This document shows, in pieces, positions 1 through 7,693 of a stretch of DNA of 64,000 nt. The notes below the pieces were generated by a model, which saw nothing but the letters and a program-made list of their open reading frames with translations, was not told the origin of the DNA and did not search any database. A program made the translations under genes and the position numbers. Every line of letters starts with the position of its first letter. Positions within the stretch are counted from its first letter, which is position 1. The DNA lies in assembly GCF_015291645.1 (NCBI RefSeq), contig NZ_CP030055.1, positions 5,704,001-5,768,000 of the forward strand. The letters are read 5' to 3'. This stretch comes from Bradyrhizobium sp. CCBAU 53340. GTDB taxonomy: Bacteria; Pseudomonadota; Alphaproteobacteria; Rhizobiales; Xanthobacteraceae.

Positions 1-627
1 GTGGCGCCCTGGGGTGGCAGCGATGCGCGCCACGGCACCAATCCGTTCTGCGTCGGCATCCCGCGCCAGGGCAAGGAGCCGATCGTGCTCGACTTCGCCA
101 CCAGCAGGATCGCGCAAGGCAAGACCCGCGTCGCCCACAACAAGGGCGCCGAACTCGAGCCCGGCACCATCATCGACAATGAGGGCAAGCCGACCGTCAA
201 TCCGCGCTACACCGTGATCCCGCCCTACGGCGCCATCCTGCCATTCGGCGAGCACAAGGGGTCGGGGCTCGCGCTGGTGTGCGAAATCCTCGGCGGCGCA
301 CTCTCCGGCGGGCAGGTGGTCAAGGGCCCGTCCGACGGCAAGCACAACGTCATCAATGGCATGCTCTCGATCATCATCGATCCGGGTAAGCTTGGCACCG
401 GCGAAAACCTCGCGCGCGAAGTCGAAAGCTTCGTCGCCTGGCACACCGGCTCGCCGCCCGGCCCCGGGGTCGACAAGGTCAAGATCGCCGGCGATCCCGA
501 ACGCGAGACCAAGAAGAAGCGTCTCGCCGAAGGCATCCCGGTCGATCCGACCACCTGGCAGGAGATCATCGAGGCCGGAAAGAAATTCGGGCTGGATCAG
601 GTGGCGATCGAGAAGATCGCGGGTTAG
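1..627 (+). CDS. Ldh family (malate/L-lactate-type) oxidoreductase, 5' end cut by window
   Basis: C-terminal 208 residues of an NAD(P)-dependent oxidoreductase of the malate/L-lactate/ureidoglycolate dehydrogenase family (Ldh_2), whose members reduce 2-oxoacids or the reverse. Family-like segments are TNPFCVGIP near the start, DFATSRIAQGK, and FGEHKGSGLALVCEILGGALSG. The frame is open to base 1, so the N-terminal part (normally about 130-140 residues) lies outside the window and the first GTG is not a supported start. It ends at TAG 625-627 and is followed by a palindromic repeat. The substrate cannot be told from the sequence. Confidence 0.85.
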   Translation: MAPWGGSDARHGTNPFCVGIPRQGKEPIVLDFATSRIAQGKTRVAHNKGAELEPGTIIDNEGKPTVNPRYTVIPPYGAILPFGEHKGSGLALVCEILGGALSGGQVVKGPSDGKHNVINGMLSIIIDPGKLGTGENLAREVESFVAWHTGSPPGPGVDKVKIAGDPERETKKKRLAEGIPVDPTTWQEIIEAGKKFGLDQVAIEKIAG

Positions 628-653
628 GCGGATACGCAGCAATCACAACCGGT

Positions 654-796
654 GTCGTCCCGGACAAGCGCGCCCTAAGCGCGCGCCGATCCGGGACCCA
701 TAACCAACAGGAAGTGATTTGGCGAAGACCCGCGGTTAGCAGCTTGTGCGACGACCTCTCCCTGGGGGTATGAGTCCCGGCCTTCGCCGGGACGAC
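654..796. repeat. palindromic intergenic repeat (GTCGTCCCGG type)
   Basis: GTCGTCCCGG at 654-663 is the exact reverse complement of CCGGGACGAC at 787-796. A smaller hairpin, GTCCCGG/CCGGGAC with a 6-base loop, sits at 774-793. The element fills the space between two convergent genes. It resembles the dispersed palindromes common in Bradyrhizobium intergenic regions and could act as a bidirectional transcription barrier, though there is no U-tract. Confidence 0.7.
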
Positions 797-816
797 CCTG
801 TGGTTGATAGCCCGTC

Positions 817-1890
817 CTAATCCACCATATCCGCAACAGCCTTGCCGCAGGCCGTTGTGTCGGCATTGCCACCGAGGTCCTTGGTGCGCAACGTGCGCTC
901 GGCCAAGGTCCGCTCGATCGCCTCGACGATCGACTTGCCGGCTTCCTTCTCGCCGAGATGCTCGAGCATCATCGCGCCCGACCAGATCATGCCGATCGGA
1001 TTGGCGATGCCCTGCCCCGCGATGTCAGGCGCCGAGCCGTGCACCGGCTCGAACACCGACGGGAAGTTGCCCTCGGGATTGATGTTGCCAGACGGCGCGA
1101 TGCCGATGGTGCCGGTGCAGGCCGGGCCCAAGTCAGAGAGGATGTCGCCGAACAGGTTGGAGCCGACGACGACGTCGAACCAGTCCGGATGCAGCACGAA
1201 ATTCGCGGTGAGAATATCGATGTGATACTTGTCCCACTTCACGCCGGGGAACTGCTTGGCCATCGCCTCCACGCGCTCGTCCCAATAGGGCATGGTGATG
1301 GAGATGCCGTTGGACTTGGTCGCCGACGTCAGATGCTTCTTCGGCCGCGACTGGGCGAGCTCGAAGGCGAACTTGAGGATGCGGTCGACGCCGGTCCGGG
1401 TCATCACCGTCTGCTGGGTGACGAACTCGCGGTCGGTGTCGGGGAACATGCGGCCGCCGACGGAGGAGTATTCGCCTTCGGTGTTCTCGCGCACGACCCA
1501 GAAATCGATATCGCCGGGCTTGCGACCCGCCAGCGGTGACGGCACGCCGGGCATCAGGCGGACGGGACGCAAGTTCACATACTGGTCGAACTCGCGCCGA
1601 AACTTGATCAGCGAGCCCCACAGCGAGACGTGATCCGGAATCTTTGCCGGCCAGCCGACCGCACCGAAATAGATCGCGTCGTGCTTGCCGATCTTCTCCT
1701 TCCAGTCGTCGGGCATCATCTGGCCGTGCTTCTCGTAATAGTCCCAGGACGAGAAGTCGAAATGATCGAAATGCAGCGACACGCCGTGCTTCTTCGCAGC
1801 TGCCTCCAGAACACGCTGGCCTTCGGGCATCACTTCCTTGCCGATGCCGTCGCCGGGAATGACTGCGATCCGGTATTGTTTCTTGCTCAT
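817..1890 (-). CDS. tartrate/D-malate dehydrogenase (decarboxylating, isocitrate dehydrogenase family)
   Basis: A 357-residue NAD-dependent beta-decarboxylating dehydrogenase of the tartrate dehydrogenase/D-malate dehydrogenase group (TtuC/DmlA type). It starts YRIAVIPGDGIGKEV, the family's N-terminal signature, and carries NLFGDILSDL with the metal-binding aspartates, then GIAPSGNINPEG and FEPVHGSAPDIAGQGIANP, the nucleotide-binding region. The length is normal for the family. The ATG at 1888-1890 is chosen because it gives the family N-terminus and has an AAGGA-like site upstream; the same frame stays open a further 825 bases without homology. It is divergent from the SDR gene. Expected reactions are oxidation of D-malate to pyruvate or of tartrate; the true substrate is not resolved. 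Confidence 0.9.
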   Translation of the reverse strand: MSKKQYRIAVIPGDGIGKEVMPEGQRVLEAAAKKHGVSLHFDHFDFSSWDYYEKHGQMMPDDWKEKIGKHDAIYFGAVGWPAKIPDHVSLWGSLIKFRREFDQYVNLRPVRLMPGVPSPLAGRKPGDIDFWVVRENTEGEYSSVGGRMFPDTDREFVTQQTVMTRTGVDRILKFAFELAQSRPKKHLTSATKSNGISITMPYWDERVEAMAKQFPGVKWDKYHIDILTANFVLHPDWFDVVVGSNLFGDILSDLGPACTGTIGIAPSGNINPEGNFPSVFEPVHGSAPDIAGQGIANPIGMIWSGAMMLEHLGEKEAGKSIVEAIERTLAERTLRTKDLGGNADTTACGKAVADMVD

Positions 1891-1935
1891 CGAGAACGTC
1901 CTTGGTTGGTCCGGCAGCCGCCGCCTTTTTGATCG

Positions 1936-1983
1936 CACTGCAATGGACCAAACTCGGCAACAGTGCAACGCTGCACTGCAATG
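1936..1983. promoter_or_regulatory. candidate operator between divergent tartrate dehydrogenase and SDR genes
   Basis: CACTGCAATG occurs twice as an exact direct repeat (1936-1945 and 1974-1983, 38 bases apart). Overlapping the second copy is a perfect inverted repeat, AGTGCA-ACGC-TGCACT, at 1962-1977. The sites lie in the 156-base divergent intergenic space. No regulator gene is adjacent, so the binding protein is unknown. Confidence 0.45.
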
Positions 1984-2046
1984 TTGACCATGGCGCAATC
2001 GAGCGCCTACTGATCTCATCTTGTACCCATTCTGCGAGTATCCCTC

Positions 2047-2823
2047 ATGGATCTGCATCTGCGTGGCAAGCGCGTCCTGATCACAGGCGCGTCCAAGGGC
2101 ATTGGCGCCGCCGCCGCCGAGGCGTTTGCCGAGGAAGGCGCAAACCTCCTGCTCGCCGCCCGCAGCGGCGATCAGCTCAAGGCGCTGGCCGACCGCCTGC
2201 GCTCGGCGCACCAGATCGATGCCACGACAAGTGTCGTGGATCTGCGCAAGGAAGAGGATGTCGCCCGGCTCGCCCAGGAGGCCGCCGACATCGACGTGCT
2301 CGTCAACAATGCCGGCGACATCCCCGGCGGCTCCATCGACAAGATCGACGAAGCGACCTGGCGGCACGCGTGGGAATTGAAGGTGTTCGGCTATATCAAC
2401 CTGACGCGGCAGGTTTACGCGCAGATGAAGGCGAAGGGCGGCGGCGTCATCGTCAACGATATCGGCGCCGCCGGCGAGAAGTTCGACGCCAATTACATCT
2501 GCGGCAGCGCCGGCAATGCCGCGCTGATGGCCTTCACCCGCGCGCTCGGGGGAAAGAGCCTCGCCGACAATATCCGCGTGGTCGGCATCAATCCCGGCCC
2601 TGTCGGCACCGACCGCCACGTCACGCTGCTGAAGACGCGGGCAAAACACCAGTTCGGCGACGAGAGCCGTTACAAGGAATTCCAGAAGGGCCTGCCGCTC
2701 GGCCGCCCCGCGCATGCGCGCGAGATCGGCGACCTCATGGCGTTCCTGGCGTCGGATCGCGCGGGCTATACGTCTGGCGTGATCTATACGGTCGACGGCG
2801 GCATCAGCGCCGGGTGGGGCTAA
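2047..2823 (+). CDS. short-chain dehydrogenase/reductase (SDR) with non-canonical active site
   Basis: A 258-residue classical-length SDR. The cofactor motif TGASKGIG at about residues 14-21 and the VNNAG motif are intact, and the C-terminus (SGVIYTVDGGISAGWG) is typical. The catalytic region departs from the family: where YxxxK is expected the sequence reads YICGSAGNAAL, so alignment on the following AAL puts Gly at the Tyr position and Asn at the Lys position. The catalytic Ser region reads NDIGAAG. I recall a conserved SDR subgroup (PRK06125-like) with the same motif, so this is probably a real subfamily rather than damage. The redox reaction is unknown and may differ from ordinary SDR chemistry. 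Confidence 0.88.
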   Translation: MDLHLRGKRVLITGASKGIGAAAAEAFAEEGANLLLAARSGDQLKALADRLRSAHQIDATTSVVDLRKEEDVARLAQEAADIDVLVNNAGDIPGGSIDKIDEATWRHAWELKVFGYINLTRQVYAQMKAKGGGVIVNDIGAAGEKFDANYICGSAGNAALMAFTRALGGKSLADNIRVVGINPGPVGTDRHVTLLKTRAKHQFGDESRYKEFQKGLPLGRPAHAREIGDLMAFLASDRAGYTSGVIYTVDGGISAGWG

Positions 2824-2872
2824 ATTCGATCCTCGTCGTTACGAGCGAAAAGTAAGCTTAGGAGTCATAGAC

Positions 2873-4288
2873 TTGTCTCAAGACCTGATCCGCCAATCCG
2901 CCTGCACCGTCGTCGACATCTTGCGCTCCGGCGACGTCTCTCCACTTGAGCTGCTGGACGTGGTGGAAAAGCGCGTCAAGGAGGTCGATAGCAAGGTCAA
3001 TGCGCTGCCGACGCTGTGCTTCGATCGCGCGCGGATGCACGCGAAGGCGCTGATGCAGAAGCCGGCCGGCGCACGCGGCCTGCTCGCGGGCCTGCCGGTG
3101 CCGATCAAGGATCTCACTGATGTCGCGGGCGTGTTGAACACCCAGGGCTCGCCAATCTTCAAGGACAATATCCCGACCAAGTCCGACCTCATGGTCGAGC
3201 ACCTCGAAGCCAATGGCGCTGTGGTCTATGCCAAGTCCAACACGCCGGAATTCGGCGCCGGCGCCAACACCTTCAACGAAGTCTTCGGCGCGACGCTCAA
3301 TCCCTGGGATACGACGAAATCCGCGGCCGGCTCGTCCGGCGGCGCCGCGGTGGCGCTCGCCACCGGCATGGCCTGGCTCGCCCAGGGCTCCGACATGGGC
3401 GGCTCCTTGCGCAGCCCTGCGGCTTTCTGCGGCATCGTCGGCATGCGCCCGAGCATCGGCCGTGTCGCCCATACCCCCAAATCGGGCATCGATCGCAATC
3501 TCGGCGTCGTCGGGCCGATGGCCCGCAATGTCGAGGACCTCGCGCTGCTGTTAGATGCGATGAGCGGCGACTATGCGGACGATCCGCTGTCGCTGCCGGC
3601 GCCCATGACCTCGTTCCTGTCGGCGGCTCAGTCCGGCAAGAAGCCGAAGCGCATCGCCTATTCGCCCAATCTCGGCATCACACCTGTCGATCCCGAAGTG
3701 AAGGCGATCACGCAAAAGGCTGCCGAACGCTTTGCCGAGGCCGGCGTCATTGTCGAGGAGGCTCATCCGGACTGGCGCGAAGCGCATGAATGTTTCCACG
3801 TCTTGCGCGCTTTCGACTTCGCGATCACCAAGGCCAATCTGCTCCGCACCAAGCGCGACCTGCTCAAGCCCGAGGTGATCTGGAACATCGAGGAGGGCCT
3901 CAAGCTCACCGTCGATCAGCTCGCACGCGCCGAGGCCCAGCGCGTCGGCATGACCGCGCGCGCGATCGAGTTCTTCAAGACCTACGACCTCCTGCTGACG
4001 CCGACCACGATCGTGCCGCCCTTCCCGATCGAGCACCGCTATGTCGCGGAATGCGCCGGCAAGAGGTTCGAGAATTACGTCGAATGGCTCGGCATCGTCT
4101 ATGCCATTACGCTCGCCTGCTGCCCGTCGCTGTCCCTGCCCTGCGGCTTCACGGCCTCAGGCCTGCCGGTGGGTGTCCAGGTCGTCGGCGCCCCGCGTGC
4201 GGATGCCCAGGTGATCGCCGGCGCGAAGGTGCTGGAGGATATTCTGGGTCTGCGCGGCCAGACGCCGATCGATCCGCGGGTGAAATAA
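2873..4288 (+). CDS. amidase (amidase signature family)
   Basis: A 471-residue amidase signature enzyme that hydrolyses an unidentified amide. The Ser-cisSer-Lys triad is visible: Lys in PIKDLTD (about residue 79), the GSSGG segment (about 155) and the nucleophile Ser in GSDMGGSLR (about 178). The start is a TTG at 2873 preceded by TAGGAG at a good distance; no better ATG keeps the N-terminal helix. It lies 49 bases after the SDR gene and may be co-transcribed with it. Substrates in this family range from indole-acetamide to aryl amides, and nothing here decides between them. Confidence 0.88.
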   Translation: MSQDLIRQSACTVVDILRSGDVSPLELLDVVEKRVKEVDSKVNALPTLCFDRARMHAKALMQKPAGARGLLAGLPVPIKDLTDVAGVLNTQGSPIFKDNIPTKSDLMVEHLEANGAVVYAKSNTPEFGAGANTFNEVFGATLNPWDTTKSAAGSSGGAAVALATGMAWLAQGSDMGGSLRSPAAFCGIVGMRPSIGRVAHTPKSGIDRNLGVVGPMARNVEDLALLLDAMSGDYADDPLSLPAPMTSFLSAAQSGKKPKRIAYSPNLGITPVDPEVKAITQKAAERFAEAGVIVEEAHPDWREAHECFHVLRAFDFAITKANLLRTKRDLLKPEVIWNIEEGLKLTVDQLARAEAQRVGMTARAIEFFKTYDLLLTPTTIVPPFPIEHRYVAECAGKRFENYVEWLGIVYAITLACCPSLSLPCGFTASGLPVGVQVVGAPRADAQVIAGAKVLEDILGLRGQTPIDPRVK

Positions 4289-4296
4289 CCGCTCTC

Positions 4297-4430
4297 GTGC
4301 CCCCGGACGCGGCGCAACGCGCCTTCGCGGTGCGCTGCAGAGCCGGGGCCCATCTCTCCGAGACCTCCCGTGTAGCCCTGGGTCCCGGCTCTGCGCAGCA
4401 ACGCTACGCGTTGCAGCGCGTCCGGGACAC
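4297..4430. repeat. palindromic intergenic repeat (GTGCCCCCGGACGC type)
   Basis: GTGCCCCCGGACGC at 4297-4310 is nearly the reverse complement of GCGTCCGGGACAC at 4418-4430, with GC-rich inner arms carrying GAGCCGGGGCCC and GGGTCCCGGCTC. It fills the gap between the convergent amidase and aapM genes. Related elements occur at 10079-10274 and 51789-51920. Confidence 0.7.
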
Positions 4431-4435
4431 CGGCA

Positions 4436-5539
4436 TCACCTTCCCCTCGCCTCCAGGCTCCGGCTGTAGCGCGACATCGCGAAGCAGAAGACGAAATAGA
4501 TCGCGGCAACGAAGATGTAGACCTCGACCGAAAACTGCTGCCAGGCCGGATCGATGATCGCGGTCTTGGCCGTCGTCAGCAGGTCGAAGATGCCGATGAT
4601 GAGCACCAGGCTGGTGTCCTTGAAGAAGGCGATGAAGGTATTCACCAGCGGCGGGATGACGTGACGGATCGCCTGCGGCAGCACGACCAGGCGATGCTTG
4701 CGCCAGTAGGACAGCCCGAGTGCGTCGGCGGCCTCATATTGGCCACGCGGCACGGCCTGAAGACCGCCCCGGATCACTTCGGCCAGATAAGCTCCTGCGA
4801 ACAAGATGATCGCGATCTGCGCGCGCAACAGCTTGTCGATATTAAACCCGCTCGGCATGAACAACGGGAACATCACACTCGCCATGAACAGCAGGCTGAC
4901 CAGCGGCACGCCGCGGATCAGCTCGACATAGAGCACCGAGAGCGAGCGGATCGCCGGCAGCTTTGAGCGCCGGCCGAGCGCAACCAGGATGCCGAGCGGA
5001 AAACCGAACGCCAGTCCGAACGTCGCCAGGATCAGCGTCACCGGCAGGCCGCCCCAGCGGTCCTGCGAGACGAACGACAGTCCGAACACGCCGCCCCACA
5101 TCAGCACGCTGATCAACGCGAGCGCGCCGATCCAGAGGAAGGCGAGCTCGCGCCGCCACAGGGCGCGGCGGGTCGAGAGAAAGTACAGCGCGATAAATAG
5201 CAGCACCGCCAGCGCCGGCCGCCATTGCTCGTCGAACGGATAGGTGCCGAACAGGATGAAGCGGTACTTTTCAGGAATGATCGCCCAGCAGGCACCCAGG
5301 CCGCGCACCGCCTTGCAGGCGCTGGAATCGTTGGCCGGCGTGAGCCAGACCGCGTTCGCAATGCCCCATTGCACGAAGCCGATCACGCCCTTGGCCAGCA
5401 CCGCCAGCAGGACGATGGTCAGGATGCCATTAGGAATCGACGAGAACAGGTTGGTGCGCAGCCAGCGCAGCACCGGGTTGCCGATTTGCGGGCGGCGCGC
5501 GGCGCGCGGAAGATCCGGCATGTCGGTGATCGCGGTCAT
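4436..5539 (-). CDS. aapM: general L-amino acid ABC transporter permease AapM
   Basis: A 367-residue inner-membrane permease of the polar amino-acid (HisMQ) family, matching AapM in length and layout: a hydrophobic N-terminal half with a long periplasmic insert, including a Cys-containing stretch (ACKAVRGLGACW), then the core transport domain. The coupling-loop motif is in the segment EAADALGLSYWRKHRLVVLPQAIR, split here as EAADALGLSYW and VLPQAIR. It follows aapQ by 2 bases, so the pair is co-translated as the two halves of one channel. The partner ATPase is not downstream: the next gene is the convergent amidase across a repeat. Confidence 0.9.
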   Translation of the reverse strand: MTAITDMPDLPRAARRPQIGNPVLRWLRTNLFSSIPNGILTIVLLAVLAKGVIGFVQWGIANAVWLTPANDSSACKAVRGLGACWAIIPEKYRFILFGTYPFDEQWRPALAVLLFIALYFLSTRRALWRRELAFLWIGALALISVLMWGGVFGLSFVSQDRWGGLPVTLILATFGLAFGFPLGILVALGRRSKLPAIRSLSVLYVELIRGVPLVSLLFMASVMFPLFMPSGFNIDKLLRAQIAIILFAGAYLAEVIRGGLQAVPRGQYEAADALGLSYWRKHRLVVLPQAIRHVIPPLVNTFIAFFKDTSLVLIIGIFDLLTTAKTAIIDPAWQQFSVEVYIFVAAIYFVFCFAMSRYSRSLEARGR

Positions 5540-5541
5540 CC

Positions 5542-6729
5542 TCAGCGCTCCGCCAGCGCGATGCGCGCATTATACCAGTTCATGAAGAAGCTGATGCCGA
5601 GACTGATGGTGAGGAAGACGGCCATAATCAGCGAGATCACCTCGATCGCCTGCCCGGTCTGGTTCAGCGTGGTGTTGGCGACCGAGACCACGTCCTGGTA
5701 GCCGATCGCCACCGCGAGCGAGGAATTCTTGGTCAAATTGAGATACTGGCTCGTCATCGGCGGCACGATCACGCGCAACGCCTGCGGCAGGATGATCTGC
5801 CGCAACATGAAGCTGCGGCGCAGGCCGAGCGCGCTGGCGGCATCCCACTGCCCGCGCGGCACCGACTGGATGCCGCTACGCACGATCTCTGCGATGAAGG
5901 CCGAGGTGTAGGTGACGAGCGCAACCAGCAGCGCGAAATATTCAGGCGCGAGCGTCAGCCCGCCGACAAAGTTGAAGCCGCGCAGTTGCGGCCATTCGAT
6001 CGTCCAGGACACGCCAAGCAGCAGCGACACCGCGAGCGGTAGCACGACGATGAGACCGAGCGCAAAGGGCCACGCCGGCCGCGGCTTGCCGTCCCGCATC
6101 TGCTGCGTGACCAGCCAGCGCCTGACGACAAGGAATGCAACGAAGCCCAGCACGGCCGTGCCGAGCACCCAGAGCTGTGCCGCGCCGATCGGGATCGCCG
6201 GCAGGATCAGACCGCGATTGGAGAGAAACACGCCTTCGACCGGCCGCCACGCCGCGCGCGCCGCCGGCAAACCCTGCATCAGCACGTACCAGAACAGCAG
6301 CTGAAGCAGCAGCGGGATGTCGCGCAGGGTCTCGACATAGACAGCAGCGAGCCGCGACAGCAGCCAGTTCGCCGACAGCCGCGAGATGCCGATCAGCGTC
6401 CCCAGAATGGTCGCAAGCACGATGCCGATCACCGCGACGCGCAGGGTATTGGCGACGCCGACGACGAAGGCCCAGAGGTAGCTGTCCCTCGGACTATACG
6501 CGAGCAGGCTGTCGGCAATCGGCATGCTGGCCTCGCGGCCGAGAAAGGCAAAGCCGGTGGTGATGCGGCGGGCCGAGAGGTTGGTGACGGTGTTGGACCA
6601 GAGGAAGACGACGACAGCGACCACAATGCCGACCACCAGCACTTGCCAGAACAGGCCCTTCAACTCGTTTGGTCCGAGTGCGCCGAAAAAGCTCCGGCGC
6701 GGCGGCGGCCTGGGATCATCTGAGGTCAC
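5542..6729 (-). CDS. aapQ: general L-amino acid ABC transporter permease AapQ
   Basis: A 395-residue polar amino-acid ABC permease. A long N-terminal hydrophobic region is followed by the conserved domain with WDAASALGLRRS and QIILPQALRVIVPP, the loop that contacts the ATPase. Length and organisation fit AapQ/BztB, the partner of AapM. It starts at 6729, divergent from the RpiR regulator gene with 87 bases between them that contain a strong candidate operator. It probably forms a heterodimeric channel with AapM, fed by the AapJ-like binding protein at 9056. Confidence 0.9.
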   Translation of the reverse strand: MTSDDPRPPPRRSFFGALGPNELKGLFWQVLVVGIVVAVVVFLWSNTVTNLSARRITTGFAFLGREASMPIADSLLAYSPRDSYLWAFVVGVANTLRVAVIGIVLATILGTLIGISRLSANWLLSRLAAVYVETLRDIPLLLQLLFWYVLMQGLPAARAAWRPVEGVFLSNRGLILPAIPIGAAQLWVLGTAVLGFVAFLVVRRWLVTQQMRDGKPRPAWPFALGLIVVLPLAVSLLLGVSWTIEWPQLRGFNFVGGLTLAPEYFALLVALVTYTSAFIAEIVRSGIQSVPRGQWDAASALGLRRSFMLRQIILPQALRVIVPPMTSQYLNLTKNSSLAVAIGYQDVVSVANTTLNQTGQAIEVISLIMAVFLTISLGISFFMNWYNARIALAER

Positions 6730-6779
6730 AGCACAAAAATCCTTCCTGAAAACAGCGATTTCCGGCAGCGCGCATCAAC

Positions 6780-6808
6780 TGTTGCACCAAATGCGCATTC
6801 ATGCAACA
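6780..6808. promoter_or_regulatory. candidate RpiR operator between aapQ and the regulator gene
   Basis: A perfect 7-base inverted repeat, TGTTGCA at 6780-6786 and TGCAACA at 6802-6808, is centred on a perfect 10-base palindrome AATGCGCATT (6790-6799). It sits 8 bases before the RpiR start and in the divergent aapQ promoter region, a position suited to autoregulation and control of transport. Confidence 0.6.
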
Positions 6809-6816
6809 AATGTTTC

Positions 6817-7689
6817 ATGGCCGTATCAGCGAAATCCTCGCCGTTGAGCGAACTGCGCATTGCGTTGCCATCGCTTCCCCTGCGCCTGCAGGAGGTCGGG
6901 CGTTTCGTCGCGGCCAATGATTACGACGCCACCACCCGCTCCATGCGCGATCTCGCGGCCGAAGCCGGCGCCGACCCCGCCGCGTTCACCCGGCTTGCGA
7001 AGGCCATCGGCTATTCCGGCTGGGACGAATTGCGCGCCGCGCTGACCGAGGCACGGCGGCCGTCCCAGACCTCGCCCTTCTCGGCCCGCGCCAGGAGCCG
7101 CCGCCACGGTCCGAACGCCGATGTCGCGCTCATCACCGACAAGCTCGAAGCCGAGGCCGCCGGCCTCCCGCGTATCTCCGCCCACGCGATTGCGGATGCG
7201 GCCCGCACGCTGCACGACGCTAACAGGATCTGGATTGCCGGTTATCGCAGCTGCCGCAGCGTCGCGGAACTCTTGAACTACGAGCTCCGGCTGTTTCGTC
7301 CCGAGCAGGTGCAGATCGTAGGTGCATCCGGCCCCGATGATCTCGATCTCGGTGCGTTCCGCCCCGGCGAGGCCGTCATTGTCATCGGCTTCATGCCCTA
7401 TACCAATGCGAGCGTCCGGGTCGCGCAGGCCGCCTATCGCGCCGGCTCCACGCTGATCGCCATTGCGGACAGCGTTGCCGCACCGATGGCCGAGGGCGCC
7501 GATCACGTGCTGCTGTTCGAAGCGGCTTCCTCGCCGGGCTTCTTCCCGAGCCTCACCGGTGCACTGGCGATTGCGCAATCGCTGGCCGCGGTGACGTTCT
7601 CGCTCGGCGGCACGGCCGCCAAGAAGCGGCTTCAGGATACCGAGGCGCGGCTCGCCGCAGCTTCCACCTACGTTTCAGAGAAAGGTTGA
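6817..7689 (+). CDS. MurR/RpiR family transcriptional regulator
   Basis: A 290-residue regulator with an N-terminal RpiR-type helix-turn-helix (about residues 1-80, including TRSMRDLAAEAGADPAAFTRLAKAIGY) and a C-terminal SIS domain (about 120-265) that normally binds a phosphorylated or acidic ligand. In the SIS domain, IWIAGYRSCRSVA and AVIVIGFMPYTNASV occupy the usual ligand-loop positions. It lies divergent from aapQM and 4 bases upstream of the aminotransferase gene, so it probably controls both directions. Because its neighbours handle amino acids rather than sugars, the effector is likely an amino acid or oxoacid; this is inference. Confidence 0.88.
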   Translation: MAVSAKSSPLSELRIALPSLPLRLQEVGRFVAANDYDATTRSMRDLAAEAGADPAAFTRLAKAIGYSGWDELRAALTEARRPSQTSPFSARARSRRHGPNADVALITDKLEAEAAGLPRISAHAIADAARTLHDANRIWIAGYRSCRSVAELLNYELRLFRPEQVQIVGASGPDDLDLGAFRPGEAVIVIGFMPYTNASVRVAQAAYRAGSTLIAIADSVAAPMAEGADHVLLFEAASSPGFFPSLTGALAIAQSLAAVTFSLGGTAAKKRLQDTEARLAAASTYVSEKG

Positions 7690-7693
7690 TCCC

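Noticed and set aside
1891..2715. N-terminal extension of the tartrate dehydrogenase frame
   Set aside because: The extension runs antisense through the SDR gene and the operator region and is not conserved; the family N-terminus starts at 1890.
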